DNA of 64,000 nucleotides, from NCBI GenBank assembly GCA_013076295.1, contig RQOL01000915.1, forward strand, positions 1,054,001 to 1,118,000, given 5' to 3'. Below the pieces are notes generated by a model that was not told the DNA's origin, did not search any database, and was given only the letters and a program-made list of their open reading frames with translations. Positions 51,241 to 64,000 of the stretch are shown in pieces. Source of the DNA: Sanderia malayensis. Lineage: Eukaryota; Cnidaria; Scyphozoa; Semaeostomeae; Pelagiidae. Both the position numbers and the translations under genes were made by a program. Within the stretch, counting starts at the first letter, position 1. Every line of letters starts with the position of its first letter.

Positions 51241-54200
51241 CTATCACTAGTGCCTTTTTCGATGAAGATTTGAATACAATGCCTGAAATGGACAGTAGCA
51301 AGTAGAGCACGTCGATATGCATAGCTTATTACTATAGCTTTGACCGTTGTTGTCGTTTGACTTAGAGGCTATTTAAAATATCTCGCTCACATGTTGTATT
51401 TTCTATCACTAGTGCCTTTTTCGATGAAGATTTGAATACAATGCCTGAATTGGACAGTAGCAAGTGCAGCAGGTCGATTTGCATAGCTTATTACTAAGAT
51501 TTGACCGTTGTTGTCGTTTGACTTAGAGGCTACTTAAAATATCTCGCTCACATGCTGTATTTTCTATCACTAGTGCCTTTTTCGATGAAGATTTGAATAC
51601 AATGCCTGAATTGGACAGTAGCAAGTAGAGCACGTCGATATGCATAGCTTATTACTATAGCTTTGACCGTTGTTGTCGTTTGACTTAGAGGCTACTTAAA
51701 ATATTTCGCTTACATGCTGTATTTTCTATAACTAGTGCCTTTTTCGATGAAGATTTGAATACAATGCCTGAATTGGACCGTAGCAAGTACAGCAGGTCGA
51801 TTTGCATAGCTTATTACTAAGATTTGACCGTTGTTGTCGTTTGACTTAGAGGCTACTTAAACTATCTCGCTCACATGCTGTATTTTCGATCACCAGTGCC
51901 TGTTTAGATGAAGATCTGAATACAATGCCTGAATTGGACAGTGGCAAGTAGAGCACGTCGATATGCATAGCTTATTACTATAGCTTTGACCGTTGTTGTC
52001 GTTTGACTTAGAGGCTACTTAAAATATCTCGCTCACATGTTGTATTTTCTATCACTAGTGCCTGTTTCGATGAAGATTTGAATACAATGCCTGAATTGGA
52101 CAGTAGCAAATACAACAGGTAGATATGCATAGCTTATTGCTATAGCTTTGACCGTTCCTGTCGTTTGATTTAGAGGTTACTTAAAATATATCGCTCACAT
52201 GCTGTATTTTCGATCACCAGTGCCTGTTTAGATGAAGATCTGAATACAATGCCTGAATTGGACAGTGGCAAGTACAGCAGGTAGATATCCATAGCTTATT
52301 ACTATAGCTTTGACCGTTGCTGTCGTTTGACTTAGAGACCACTTAAACTATCTCGCTCACATGCTGTATTTTCGATCACCAGTGCCTGTTTAGATGAAGA
52401 TGAATACAATGCCTGAATTGGACAGTAGCAAGTACAGCAGGTCGATTTGCATAGCTTATTACTATAGCTTTGACCGTTGTTGTCGTTTGACTTAGAGGCT
52501 ACTTAAAATATCTCGCTCACATGTTGTATTTTCTATCACTAGTGCCTGTTTCGATGAAGATTTGAATACAATGCCTGAATTGGACAGTAGCAAATACAAC
52601 AGGTAGATATGCATAGCTTATTGCTATAGCTTTGACCGTTGCTGTCGTTTGATTTAGAGGTTACTTAAAATATATCGCTCACATGCTGTTTTTTCTATCA
52701 CTAGTGCCTGTTTCGATGAAGATTTGAATACAATGCCTGAATTGGACAGTAGTAAGTAGAGCAGGTCGATATGCATAACGTATTACTATAGCTTTGACCG
52801 TTGCTGTCGTTTGACTTAGAGACCACTTAAAATATCTCGCTCACATGCTGTATTTTCTGTCACAAAGGCTTGTATCGATGAAAATTTGAATACAATGCCT
52901 GAATTGGACAGTAGCAAATACAACAGGTAGATATGCATAGCTTATTGCTATAGCTTTGACCGTTGCTGTCGTTTGATTTAGAGGTTACTTAAAATATCTC
53001 GCTCACATGCTGTATTTTTTATCTCTAGTGCCTTTTTCGATGAAGATTTGAATACAATGCCTGAATTGGACAGTAGTAAGTAGAGCACGTCGATATGCAT
53101 AGCTTATTACTATTGCTTTGACCGTTGTTGTCGTTTGACTTAGAGGCTACTTAAAATATCTCGCTCACATGTTGTATTTTCTATCACTAGTGCCTGTTTC
53201 GATGAAGATTTGAATACAATGCCTGAATTGGACAGTAGCAAATACAACAGGTAGATATGCATAGCTTTATTGCTATAGCTTTGACCGTTACTGTCGTTTG
53301 ACTTAGAGACCACTTAAACTATCTCGCTCACATGCTTTATTTTCGATCACCAGTGCCTGTTTAGATGAAAATCTGAATACAATGCCTGAATGGGACAGTA
53401 GCATGTAGAGCAGGTAGATATGCATAGCTTATTACTATAGCTTTGACCGTTGTTGTCGTTTGACTTAGAGACCATTCAAAATATCTCGCTCACATGCTGT
53501 ATTTTCTATCACCAGTGCCTGTTTCGAAGATGATTTGAATGCACTTCCTGAATTGGACAGTAGCAAGTGTAGCAGGTAGATATGCATAGCTTATTACTAT
53601 ATCTTTGACCGTTACTGTCATTTGACTTAGAGACCACTTAAACTATCTCGCTGACATGCTGTATTTTCGATCACCAGTGCCTGTTTAGATGAAGATCTGA
53701 ATACAATGCCTGAATTGGACAGTAGGAAGTAGAGCAATGTCGATATGCATAGCTTATTACTATAACTTTGACCGTTGTTGTCGTTTTACTTAAAGACTAC
53801 TTAAAATATCTAGCTAACATGCTGTATTTTCTATCACAAATGCTTGTATCGATGAAAATTTGAATACAATGCCTGAATTGGACAGTAGCAAATACAGCAG
53901 GTAGATATGCATAGCTTATTACTATAGCTTTGACCGTTGCTGTCGTTTGACCTAGAGACTACTTAAATTATCTAGCCAACATGCTATATTTTCTATCATT
54001 AGAACCTGTTTAGATTAAAATTTGAATGCGATTCCTGATTTGGACAGTAGCAAGTATAGCAGGTAGATATGCATGGCTTATTACTATAGCTTTGACCGTT
54101 ACTGTCGTTTGACTTAGAGACCACTTAAACTATCTCGCTGACATGCTGTATTTTCGATCACCAGTGCCTGTTTAGATGAAGGTCTTAATATAATGCCTGG

Positions 54201-57200
54201 ATTTGACAGTAGGAAGTAGAGCAGGTCGATATGCATAACTTATTACTATAGCTTTGACCGTTGCTGTCATTTGACTTAGAGACCATTTAAAATATCTCGC
54301 TCACATGCTGTATTTTCGATCACCAGTGCCTGTTTAGTTGAAGATTTGAATACAATGCCTGAATTGGACAGTAGCAAGTATAGCAGGTAGATATGCATAG
54401 CTTATTACTAAGCTTTGACCGCTGCTGTCGTTTTACTTAAAGACTACTTAAATATCTTGCAATGCTGTATTTTTTGTCACAAAGGCTTGTATCGATGAAA
54501 ATTTGAATACAATGCCTCAATTGGACAGTAGCAAGTACAGCAGGTCGATTTGCATAGCTTATTACTATAGCTTTGACCGTTGTTGTCGTTTGACTTAGAG
54601 GCTACTAAAAAAATCTCCGTCACATGCTGTATTTTCTATCACTAGTGCCTGTTTCGATGAAGATTTGAATACAATGCCTGAATTGGACAGTAGCATGTAG
54701 AGCAGGTCGATATGCATAGCTTATTACTATAGCTTTGACCGTTGCTGTCGTTTGATTTAGAGGTTACTTAAAATATCTCGCTCACATGCTGTTTTTTCTA
54801 TCACTAGTGCCTGTTTCCATGAAGATTTGAATACAATGCCTGAATTGGACAGTAGCAAGTAGAGCAGGTCGATATGCATAGCTTATTACTATAGCTTTGA
54901 CCGTTGCTGTCGTTTGACTTAGAGACCACTTAAAATATCTCGCTCACATGCAGTATTTTCTATCACCAGTGCCTGTTTCAGAGATGATTTGAATGCACTT
55001 CCTAAAATGGACAGTAGCAGGTGTAGCAGGTAGATATGCATAGCTTATTACTATAGCTCTGACCGTTACTGTCGTTTGACTTAGAGACCACTTAAACTAT
55101 CTTGCTCACATGCTGTTTTTTCTATCAATAGTGCCTGTTTCCATGAAGATTTGAATACAATGCCTGAATTGGACAGTAGCAAGTAGAGCAGGTCGATATG
55201 CATAGCTTATTACTATAGCTTTGACCGTTGCTGTCGTTTGACTTAGAGACCACTTAAAATATCTCGCTCACATGCAGTATTTTCTATCACCCGTGCCTGT
55301 TTCGAAGATGATTTGAATGCACTTCCTGAATTGGACAGTAGCAAGTGTAGCAGGTAGATATGCATAGCTTATTACTATAGCTTTGACCGTTACTGTCATT
55401 TGACATAGAGGCCACTTAAAATATCTTGCTCACATGCTGTATTTTCGCTCACCGGTGCCTGTTTAGATGAAGATCTGAATACAATGCCTGAATTGGACAG
55501 TAGCAAGTACAGCAGGTAGATATGCATAGCTTATTACTATAGCTTTGACCGTTGCTGTCGTTTGACTTAGAGACCACTTAAAATATCTCGCTCAGATGCT
55601 GTATTTTCTATCACCCGTGCCTGTTTCGAAGATGATTTGAATGCACTTCCTGAATTGGACAGTAGCAAGTGTAGCAGGTAGATATTCATAGCTTATTACT
55701 ATAGCTTTGACCGTTACTGTCGTTTGACATAGAGGCCACTTAAAATATCTCGCTCACATGCTGTACTTTCTATCACTAGTGCCTGTTTCGATGAAGATTT
55801 GAATACAATGCCTGAATTGGACAGTAGCAAGTAGAGCAGGACGATATGCATAGGTTATTACTATAGCTTTTACCGTTGCGGTCGTTTGACTAAGAGACTA
55901 CTTAAAATATCTCGCTCACATGCTGTATTTTTTATCACCAGTGCGTGTTTAGATGAAGATCTGAATACAATGCCTGAATTGGACAGTAGCAAGTACAGCA
56001 GGTAGATCTGCATAGCTTATTACTATAGCTTTGACCGTTGCTGTCATTTGACTTAGAGACCACTTAAACTATCTCGCTCACATGCTCTATTTTCGATCAA
56101 CCTTGCCTGTTTACATGAAGATCTGAATACAATGCCTGAATTGGACAGTAGCATGTAGAGCAGGTAGATATGCATAGCTTATTACTATAGCTTTGACCGT
56201 TGCTGTCGTTTGACTTAGAGACCACTTAAAATATCTCCCTCACATGCTGTATTTTCTATCACCAGTGCCTGTTTCGAAGATGATTTGAATGCACTTCCTG
56301 AATTGGACAGTAGCAAGTGTAGCAGGTAGATATGCATAGCTTATTACTATAGCTTTGGCCGTTACCGTCATTTGACTTTGAGACCACTTAAACTATCTCG
56401 CTGACATGCTGTATTTTCGATCACCAGTGCCTGTTTAGATGAAGATCTGAATACAATGCCTGAATTGGACAGTAGCAAGTACAGCAGGTCGATTTGCATA
56501 GCTTATTACTATAGCTTTGACCGTTGTTGTCGTTTGACTTAGAGGCTACTTAAAATATCTCGCTCACATGTTGTATTTTCCATCACTAGTGCCTGTTTCG
56601 ATGAAGATTTGAACAAAATGCCTGAATTGGACAGTAGCAAATACAACAGGTAGATATGCATAGCTTATTGCTATAGCTTTGACCGTTGCTGTCGTTTGAT
56701 TTAGAGGTTACTTAAAATATATCGCTCACATGCTGTTTTTGCTATCACTAGTGCCTGTTTCCATGAAGATTTGAATACAATGCCTGAATTGGACAGTAGT
56801 AAGTAGAGCAGGTCGATGGTGCATAGCTTATTACTATAGCTTTGACCGTTGCTGTCGTTTGACGTAGAGACCACTTAAAATATCTCGCCCACATGCAGTA
56901 TTTTCTATCACCAGTGCTGTTTCGAAGATGATTTGAATGCACTTCTTCAAATGGACAGTAGCAAGTGTAGCAGGTAGATATGCATAGCTTATTACTATAG
57001 CTTTGACCGTTAGTGTCGTTTGACTTAAAGACCACTTAAACTATCTTGCTCACATGCTGTATTTTCGATCACCGTGCCTGTTTAGATGAAGATCTGAATA
57101 CAATGCCTGAATTGGACAGTGGCAAGTACAGCAGGTAGATATCCATAGCTTATTACTATAGCTTTGACCGTTGCTGTCATTTGATTTAGAGGTAACTTAA

Positions 57201-60200
57201 AATGTCTCGCTCACATGCTGTACTTTCTATCACTAGTGCCTGTTTCGATGAAGATTTTGAATACAATGCCTGAATTGGACAGTAGCAAATACAACAGGTA
57301 GATATGCATAGCTTATTGCTATAGCTTTGACCGTTGCTGTCGTTTGATTTAAAGGTTACTTAAAATGTCTCGCTCACATGCTGTACTTTCTATCACTAGT
57401 ACCTGTTTCGATGAAAATTTGAATACAATGCCTGAATTGGACAGTAGTAAGTAGAGCAGGTCGATATGCATAACTTATTACTATAGCTTTGACCGTTGCT
57501 GTCGTTTGACTTAGAGACCACTTAAAATATCTCGCTCACATGCAGTATTTTCTATCACCAGTGCCTGTTTCGAAGATGATTTGAATGCACTTCCTGAAAT
57601 GGACAGTAGCAAGTGTAGCAGGTAGATATGCATAGCTTATTACTATAGCTTTGACCGTTACTGTCGTTTGACTTAGAGACCACTTAAACTATCTTGCTCA
57701 CATACTGTATTTTCGATCACCGGTGCCTGTTTAGGTGAAGATCTGAATACAATGCCTGAATTGGACAGTAGCAAGTACAGCAGGTAGATATGCATAGCTT
57801 ATTACTATAGCTTTGACCGTTGCTGTCGTTTGACTTAGAGACCACTTAAACTATCTCGCTGACATGCTGTATTTTCGATCACCAGTGCCTGTTTAGATGA
57901 AGATCTGAATACAATGCCTGAATTGGACAGTAGCAAGTACAGCAGGTCGATTTGCATAGCTTATTACTATAGCTTTGACCGTTGTTGTCGTTTGACTTAG
58001 AGGCTACTTAAAATATCTCGCTCACATGTTGTATTTTCCATCACTAGTGCCTGTTTCGATGAAGATTTGAATACAATGCCTGAATTGGACAGTAGCAAAT
58101 ACAACAGGTAGATATGCATAGCTTATTGCTATAGCTTTGACCGTTGCTGTCGTTTGATTTAGAGGTTACTTAAAATATATCGCTCACATGCTGTTTTTGC
58201 TATCACTAGTGCTGTTTCCATGAAGATTTGAATACATGCCTGAATTGGACAGTAGTAAGTAGAGCAGGTCGATGTGCATAGCTTATTACTATAGCTTTGA
58301 CCGTTGCTGTCGTTTGACGTAGAGACCACTTAAAATATATCGCCCACATGCAGTATTTTCTATCACCAGTGCCTGTTCCGAAGATGATTTGAATGCACTT
58401 CCTGAAAGGGACAGTAGCAAGTGTAGCAGGTAGATATGCATAGCTTATTACTATAGCTTTGACCGTTAGTGTCGTTTGACTTAAAGACCACTTAAACTAT
58501 CTTGCTCACATGCTGTATTTTCGATCACCGGTGCCTGTTTAGATGAAGATCTGAATACAATGCCTGAATTGGACAGTGGCAAGTACAGCAGGTAGATATC
58601 CATAGCTTATTACTATAGCTTTGAGCGTTGCTGTCGTTTGACTTAGAGACCACTTAAATTATCTCGCTCAGATGCTGTATTTTCTATCACCAGTGCCTGT
58701 TTCGAAGATGATTTGAATGCACTTCCTGAATTGGACAGTAGCATGTGTAGCAGGTAGATATGCATAGCTTATTACTATAGCTTTGACCGTTACTGTCGTT
58801 TGACATAGAGACCACTTAAAATATCTCGCTCACATGCTGTTTTTTCGATCACCAGTGCCTGTTTAGATGAAGATTTGAATACAATGCCTGAATTGGACAG
58901 TAGCAAGTAGAGCAGGTCGATATGCATAGCTTATTACTATAGCTTTGACCGTTGTTGTCGTTTGACTTAGAGGCTACTAAAAAAATCTCCGTCACATGAT
59001 GTATTTTCTATCACTAGTGCCTGTTTAGATGAAGATCTGAATACAATGCCTGAACTGGACAGTAGCAAGTACAGCAGGTAGATCTGCATAGCTTATTACT
59101 ATAGCTTTGACCGTTGCTGTCATTTGATTTAGAGGTTACTTAAAATGTCTCGCCCACATGCTGTACTTTCTATCACTAGTGCCTGTTTCGATGAAGATTT
59201 GAATACAATGCCTGAATTGGACAGTAGCAAATACAACAGGTAGATATGCATAGCTTATTGCTATAGCTTTGACCGTTGCTGTCGTTTGATTTAAAGGTTA
59301 CTTAAAATATATCGCACACATGCTGTTTTTTCTATCACTAGTACTTGTTTCGATGAAGATTTGAACACAATGCCTGAATTGGACAGTAGTAAGTAGAGCA
59401 GGTCGATATGCATAACTTATTACTATAGCTTTGACCGTTGCTGTCGTTTGACTTAGAGACCACTTAAAATATCTCCCTCACATGCTGTATTTTCTATCAC
59501 CAGTGCCTGTTTCGAAGATGATTTGAATGCACTTCCTGAATTGGACAGTAGCAAGTGTAGCAGGTAGATATGCATAGCTTATTACTATAGCTTTGACCGT
59601 TACTGTCATTTGACTTTGAGACCACTTAAACTATCTCGCTGACATGCTGTATTTTCGATCACCAGTGCCTGTTTAGATGAAGATCTGAATACAATGCCTG
59701 AATTGGACAGTAGCAAGTACAGCAGGTCGATTTGCATAGCTTATTACTATAGCTTTGACCGTTGTTGTCGTTTGACTTAGAGGCTACTAAAAAAATCTCC
59801 GTCACATGCTGTATTTTCTATCACTAGTGCCTGTTTAGATGAAGATCTGAATACAATGCCTGAATTGGACAGTAGCAAGTAGAGCAGGACGATATGCATA
59901 GGTTATTACTATAGCTTTTACCGTTGCGGTCGTTTGACTAAGAGACTACTTAAAATATCTCGCTCACATGCTGTATTTTTTATCTCCAGTGCGTGTTTAG
60001 ATGAAGATCTGAATACAATGCCTGAATTGGACAGTAGCAAGTACAGCAGGTAGATCTGCATAGCTTATTACTATAGCTTTGACCGTTGCTGTCATTTGAC
60101 TTAGAGACCACTTAAACTATCTCGCTCACATGCTCTATTTTCGATCAACCTTGCCTGTTTACATGAAGATCTGAATACAATGCCTGAATTGGACAGTAGC

Positions 60201-63200
60201 ATGTAGAGCAGGTAGATATGCATAGCTTATTACTATAGCTTTGACCGTTGCTGTCGTTTGACTTAGAGACCACTTAAAATATCTCCCTCACATGCTGTAT
60301 TTTCTATCACCAGTGCCTGTTTCGAAGATGATTTGAATGCACTTCCTGAATTGGACAGTAGCAAGTGTAGCAGGTCGATTTGCATAGCTTATTACTATAG
60401 CTTTGACCGTTGTTGTCGTTTGACTTAGAGGCTACTTAAAATATCTCGCTCACATGTTGTATTTTCCATCACTAGTGCCTGTTTCGATGAAGATTTGAAC
60501 ACAATGCCTGAATTGGACAGTAGCAAATACAACAGGTAGATATGCATAGCTTATTGCTATAGCTTTGACCGTTGCTGTCGTTTGATTTAGAGGTTACTTA
60601 AAATATATCGCTCACATGCTGTTTTTGCTATCACTAGTGCCTGTTTCCATGAAGATTTGAATACAATGCCTGAATTGGACAGTAGTAAGTAGAGCAGGTC
60701 GATGTGCATAGCTTATTACTATAGCTTTGACCGTTGCTGTCGTTTGACGTAGAGACCACTTAAAATATCTCGCCCACATGCAGTATTTTCTATCACCAGT
60801 GCCTGTTTCGAAGATGATTTGAATGCACTTCTTCAAATGGACAGTAGCAAGTGTAGCAGGTAGATATGCATAGCTTATTACTATAGCTTTGACCGTTAGT
60901 GTCGTTTGACTTAAAGACCACTTAAACTATCTTGCTCACATGCTGTATTTTCGATCACCGGTGCCTGTTTAGATGAAGATCTGAATACAATGCCTGAATT
61001 GGACAGTGGCAAGTACAGCAGGTAGATATCCATAGCTTATTACTATAGCTTTGACCGTTGCTGTCATTTGATTTAGAGGTAACTTAAAATGTCTCGCTCA
61101 CATGCTGTACTTTCTATCACTAGTGCCTGTTTCGATGAAGATTTGAATACAATGCCTGAATTGGACAGTAGCAAATACAACAGGTAGATATGCATAGCTT
61201 ATTGCTATAGCTTTGACCGTTGCTGTCGTTTGATTTAAAGGTTACTTAAAATGTCTCGCTCACATGCTGTACTTTCTATCACTAGTACCTGTTTCGATGA
61301 AAATTTGAATACAATGCCTGAATTGGACAGTAGTAAGTAGAGCAGGTCGATATGCATAACTTATTACTATAGCTTTGACCGTTGCTGTCGTTTGACTTAG
61401 AGACCACTTAAAATATCTCGCTCACATGCAGTATTTTCTATCACCAGTGCCTGTTTCGAAGATGATTTGAATGCACTTCCTGAAATGGACAGTAGCAAGT
61501 GTAGCAGGTAGATATGCATAGCTTATTACTATAGCTTTGACCGTTACTGTCGTTTGACTTAGAGACCACTTAAACTATCTTGCTCACATACTGTATTTTC
61601 GATCACCGGTGCCTGTTTAGGTGAAGATCTGAATACAATGCCTGAATTGGACAGTAGCAAGTACAGCAGGTAGATATGCATAGCTTATTACTATAGCTTT
61701 GACCGTTGCTGTCGTTTGACTTAGAGACCACTTAAACTATCTCGCTGACATGCTGTATTTTCGATCACCAGTGCCTGTTTAGATGAAGATCTGAATACAA
61801 TGCCTGAATTGGACAGTAGCAAGTACAGCAGGTCGATTTGCATAGCTTATTACTATAGCTTTGACCGTTGTTGTCGTTTGACTTAGAGGCTACTTAAAAT
61901 ATCTCGCTCACATGTTGTATTTTCCATCACTAGTGCCTGTTTCGATGAAGATTTGAATACAATGCCTGAATTGGACAGTAGCAATACAACAGGTAGATAT
62001 GCATAGCTTATTGCTATAGCTTTGACCGTTGCTGTCGTTTGATTTAGAGGTTACTTAAAATATATCGCTCACATGCTGTTTTTGCTATCACTAGTGCCTG
62101 TTTCCATGAAGATTTGAATACAATGCCTGAATTGGACAGTAGTAAGTAGAGCAGGTCGATGTGCATAGCTTATTACTATAGCTTTGACCGTTGCTGTCGT
62201 TTGACGTAGAGACCACTTAAAATATATCGCCCACATGCAGTATTTTCTATCACCAGTGCCTGTTCCGAAGATGATTTGAATGCACTTCCTGAAAGGGACA
62301 GTAGCAAGTGTAGCAGGTAGATATGCATAGCTTATTACTATAGCTTTGACCGTTAGTGTCGTTTGACTTAAAGACCACTTAAACTATCTTGCTCACATGC
62401 TGTATTTTCGATCACCGGTGCCTGTTTAGATGAAGATCTGAATACAATGCCTGAATTGGACAGTGGCAAGTACAGCAGGTAGATATCCATAGCTTATTAC
62501 TATAGCTTTGAGCGTTGCTGTCGTTTGACTTAGAGACCACTTAAATTATCTCGCTCAGATGCTGTATTTTCTATCACCAGTGCCTGTTTCGAAGATGATT
62601 TGAATGCACTTCCTGAATTGGACAGTAGCATGTGTAGCAGGTAGATATGCATAGCTTATTACTATAGCTTTGACCGTTACTGTCGTTTGACATAGAGACC
62701 ACTTAAAATATCTCGCTCACATGCTGTTTTTTCGATCACCAGTGCCTGTTTAGATGAAGATTTGAATACAATGCCTGAATTGGACAGTAGCAAGTAGAGC
62801 AGGTCGATATGCATAGCTTATTACTATAGCTTTGACCGTTGTTGTCGTTTGACTTAGAGGCTACTAAAAAAATCTCCGTCACATGCTGTATTTTCTATCA
62901 CTAGTGCCTGTTTAGATGAAGATCTGAATACAATGCCTGAATTGGACAGTAGCAAGTACAGCAGGTAGATCTGCATAGCTTATTACTATAGCTTTGACCG
63001 TTGCTGTCATTTGATTTAGAGGTTACTTAAAATGTCTCGCCCACATGCTGTACTTTCTATCACTAGTGCCTGTTTCGATGAAGATTTGAATACAATGCCT
63101 GAATTGGACAGTAGCAAATACAACAGGTAGATATGCATAGCTTATTGCTATAGCTTTGACCGTTGCTGTCGTTTGATTTAAAGGTTACTTAAAATATATC

Positions 63201-64000
63201 GCACACATGCTGTTTTTTCTATCACTAGTACTTGTTTCGATGAAGATTTGAACACAATGCCTGAATTGGACAGTAGTAAGTAGAGCAGGTCGATATGCAT
63301 AACTTATTACTATAGCTTTGACCGTTGCTGTCGTTTGACTTAGAGACCACTTAAAACATCTCGCTCACATGCAGTATTTTTTATCACCAGTGCCTGTTTC
63401 GAAGATGATTTGAATGCACTTCCTGAAATGGACAGTAGCAAGTGTAGCAGGTAGATATGCATAGCTTATTACTATAGCTTTGACCGTTACTGTCGTTTGA
63501 CTTAGAGACCACTTAAACTATCTTGCTCACATACTGTATTTGCGATCACCGGTGCCTGTTTAGGTGAAGATCTGAATACAATGCCTGAATTGGAAAGTAG
63601 CAAGTAGAGCAGGTCGATATGCATAGCTTATTACTATAGCTTTGACCGTTGTTGTCGTTTGACTTAGAGGCTACTTAAAATATCTTGCTCACATGCTGTA
63701 TTTTCTATCACCAGTGCCTGTTTCGAAGATGATTTGAATGCACATCCTGAATTGGACAGTAGCAAGTGTTGCAGGTCGATATGCATTGCTTATTACCATA
63801 GCTTTGACCGTTGCTGTCGTTTGACGTAGACACTACTTAAAATATCTAGCTAACATGCTGTATTTTCTATCATTACAACCTGCTTAGATTAAAATTTGAA
63901 TGCGATTCCTGAATTGGACAGTAGTAAGTAGAGCAGGTCGATGTGCATAGCTTATTACTATAGCTTTGACCGTTGCTGTCGTTTGACTTAGAGACCACTT
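51241..64000. repeat. Satellite array C, to window end
   Basis: 12.8 kb of the same satellite in the same orientation as arrays A and B. Monomers fall into recurring variants (for example CACTTCCTGAATTGGACAG and CGATTTGCATAGC types). A 24-monomer higher-order block is visible: 56490-59460 recurs at 60376-63346 with a constant offset of 3,886 bp and few differences. Short open frames (for example 56748-57035 and 60612-60836) are by-products of the repeat and are not genes. Confidence 0.95.

Noticed and set aside
56748..60836. Open frames inside satellite array C as genes
   Set aside because: They recur with the repeat unit, have no motif, and arise from the satellite sequence in one frame.
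20505..64000. CENP-B box in the satellite
   Set aside because: I looked for the conserved TTCG...CGGG pattern in the monomer and did not find it. A centromeric role cannot be claimed from sequence.
1..64000. tRNA or rRNA genes
   Set aside because: None was recognised by eye on either strand. A dedicated covariance search was not possible.

Overview
The window is AT-rich eukaryotic DNA. It has spliced host genes, long satellite arrays and several classes of transposable element. Intron-containing homologues of NUDCD1 and COQ2, a Polinton/Maverick, an Academ-like DNA transposon, an APE-type LINE and a Ty3/gypsy LTR element together point to an invertebrate metazoan, probably aquatic (cnidarian, sponge or similar). 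The sequence alone does not settle the species.

Layout. Positions 1-9.98 kb hold minus-strand remains of two conserved single-copy host genes, NUDCD1 (about 1.65-5.4 kb) and COQ2 (about 6.5-9.76 kb). Both carry damage: an in-frame stop in one, and a 7-bp frameshifting duplication plus an unlocated exon in the other. Positions 9985-18887 form one DNA transposon with about 130-bp terminal inverted repeats. It encodes a very long protein with an N-terminal Cys/His region, an XPG/PIN-like nuclease region and a tesmin-type CXC domain. A nearly intact LINE (12457-15802) has inserted into its reading frame. A kinase-domain fragment follows at 19.7 kb.

From 20.5 kb to the end the base sequence is a roughly 160-164 bp satellite, in three blocks: 20505-24853, 40199-43307 and 51241-64000. 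A complete 15,345-bp Polinton (24854-40198) sits inside one satellite monomer with a perfect 6-bp target duplication (TGCCTG). It carries a rightward virion cassette (Fic-domain protein, packaging ATPase, integrase-chromodomain, penton-like protein, basic core-like proteins, major capsid protein, cysteine protease). A leftward protein-primed DNA polymerase B converges on this cassette. At the right end is a leftward five-exon gene for a RING/PHD-like zinc-finger protein that no single open frame reveals. Several replication and packaging genes carry stops or frameshifts, while capsid and protease frames are intact. A second Polinton end of the same family starts at 43308. It runs into a frameshifted C2H2 gene and then a 3.9-kb inverted (foldback) minisatellite that ends at a 100-N gap. 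Beyond the gap is the 5' part of a decayed gypsy element (48672-51240, minus strand).

The most interesting signals are in the Polinton family. Promoter-like modules next to the terminal repeats and upstream of both main transcription units contain perfect arrays of alternating GAA/TTC units (heat-shock-element architecture) followed by CCAAT and TATA boxes. The virion genes are linked by 1-4 nt stop/start overlaps (ATGA, TAATG), which suggests polycistronic, coupled translation. The element also carries two potential host-manipulation genes, Fic and RING. Together these suggest a stress-inducible virus-like element, which is a hypothesis from sequence only.
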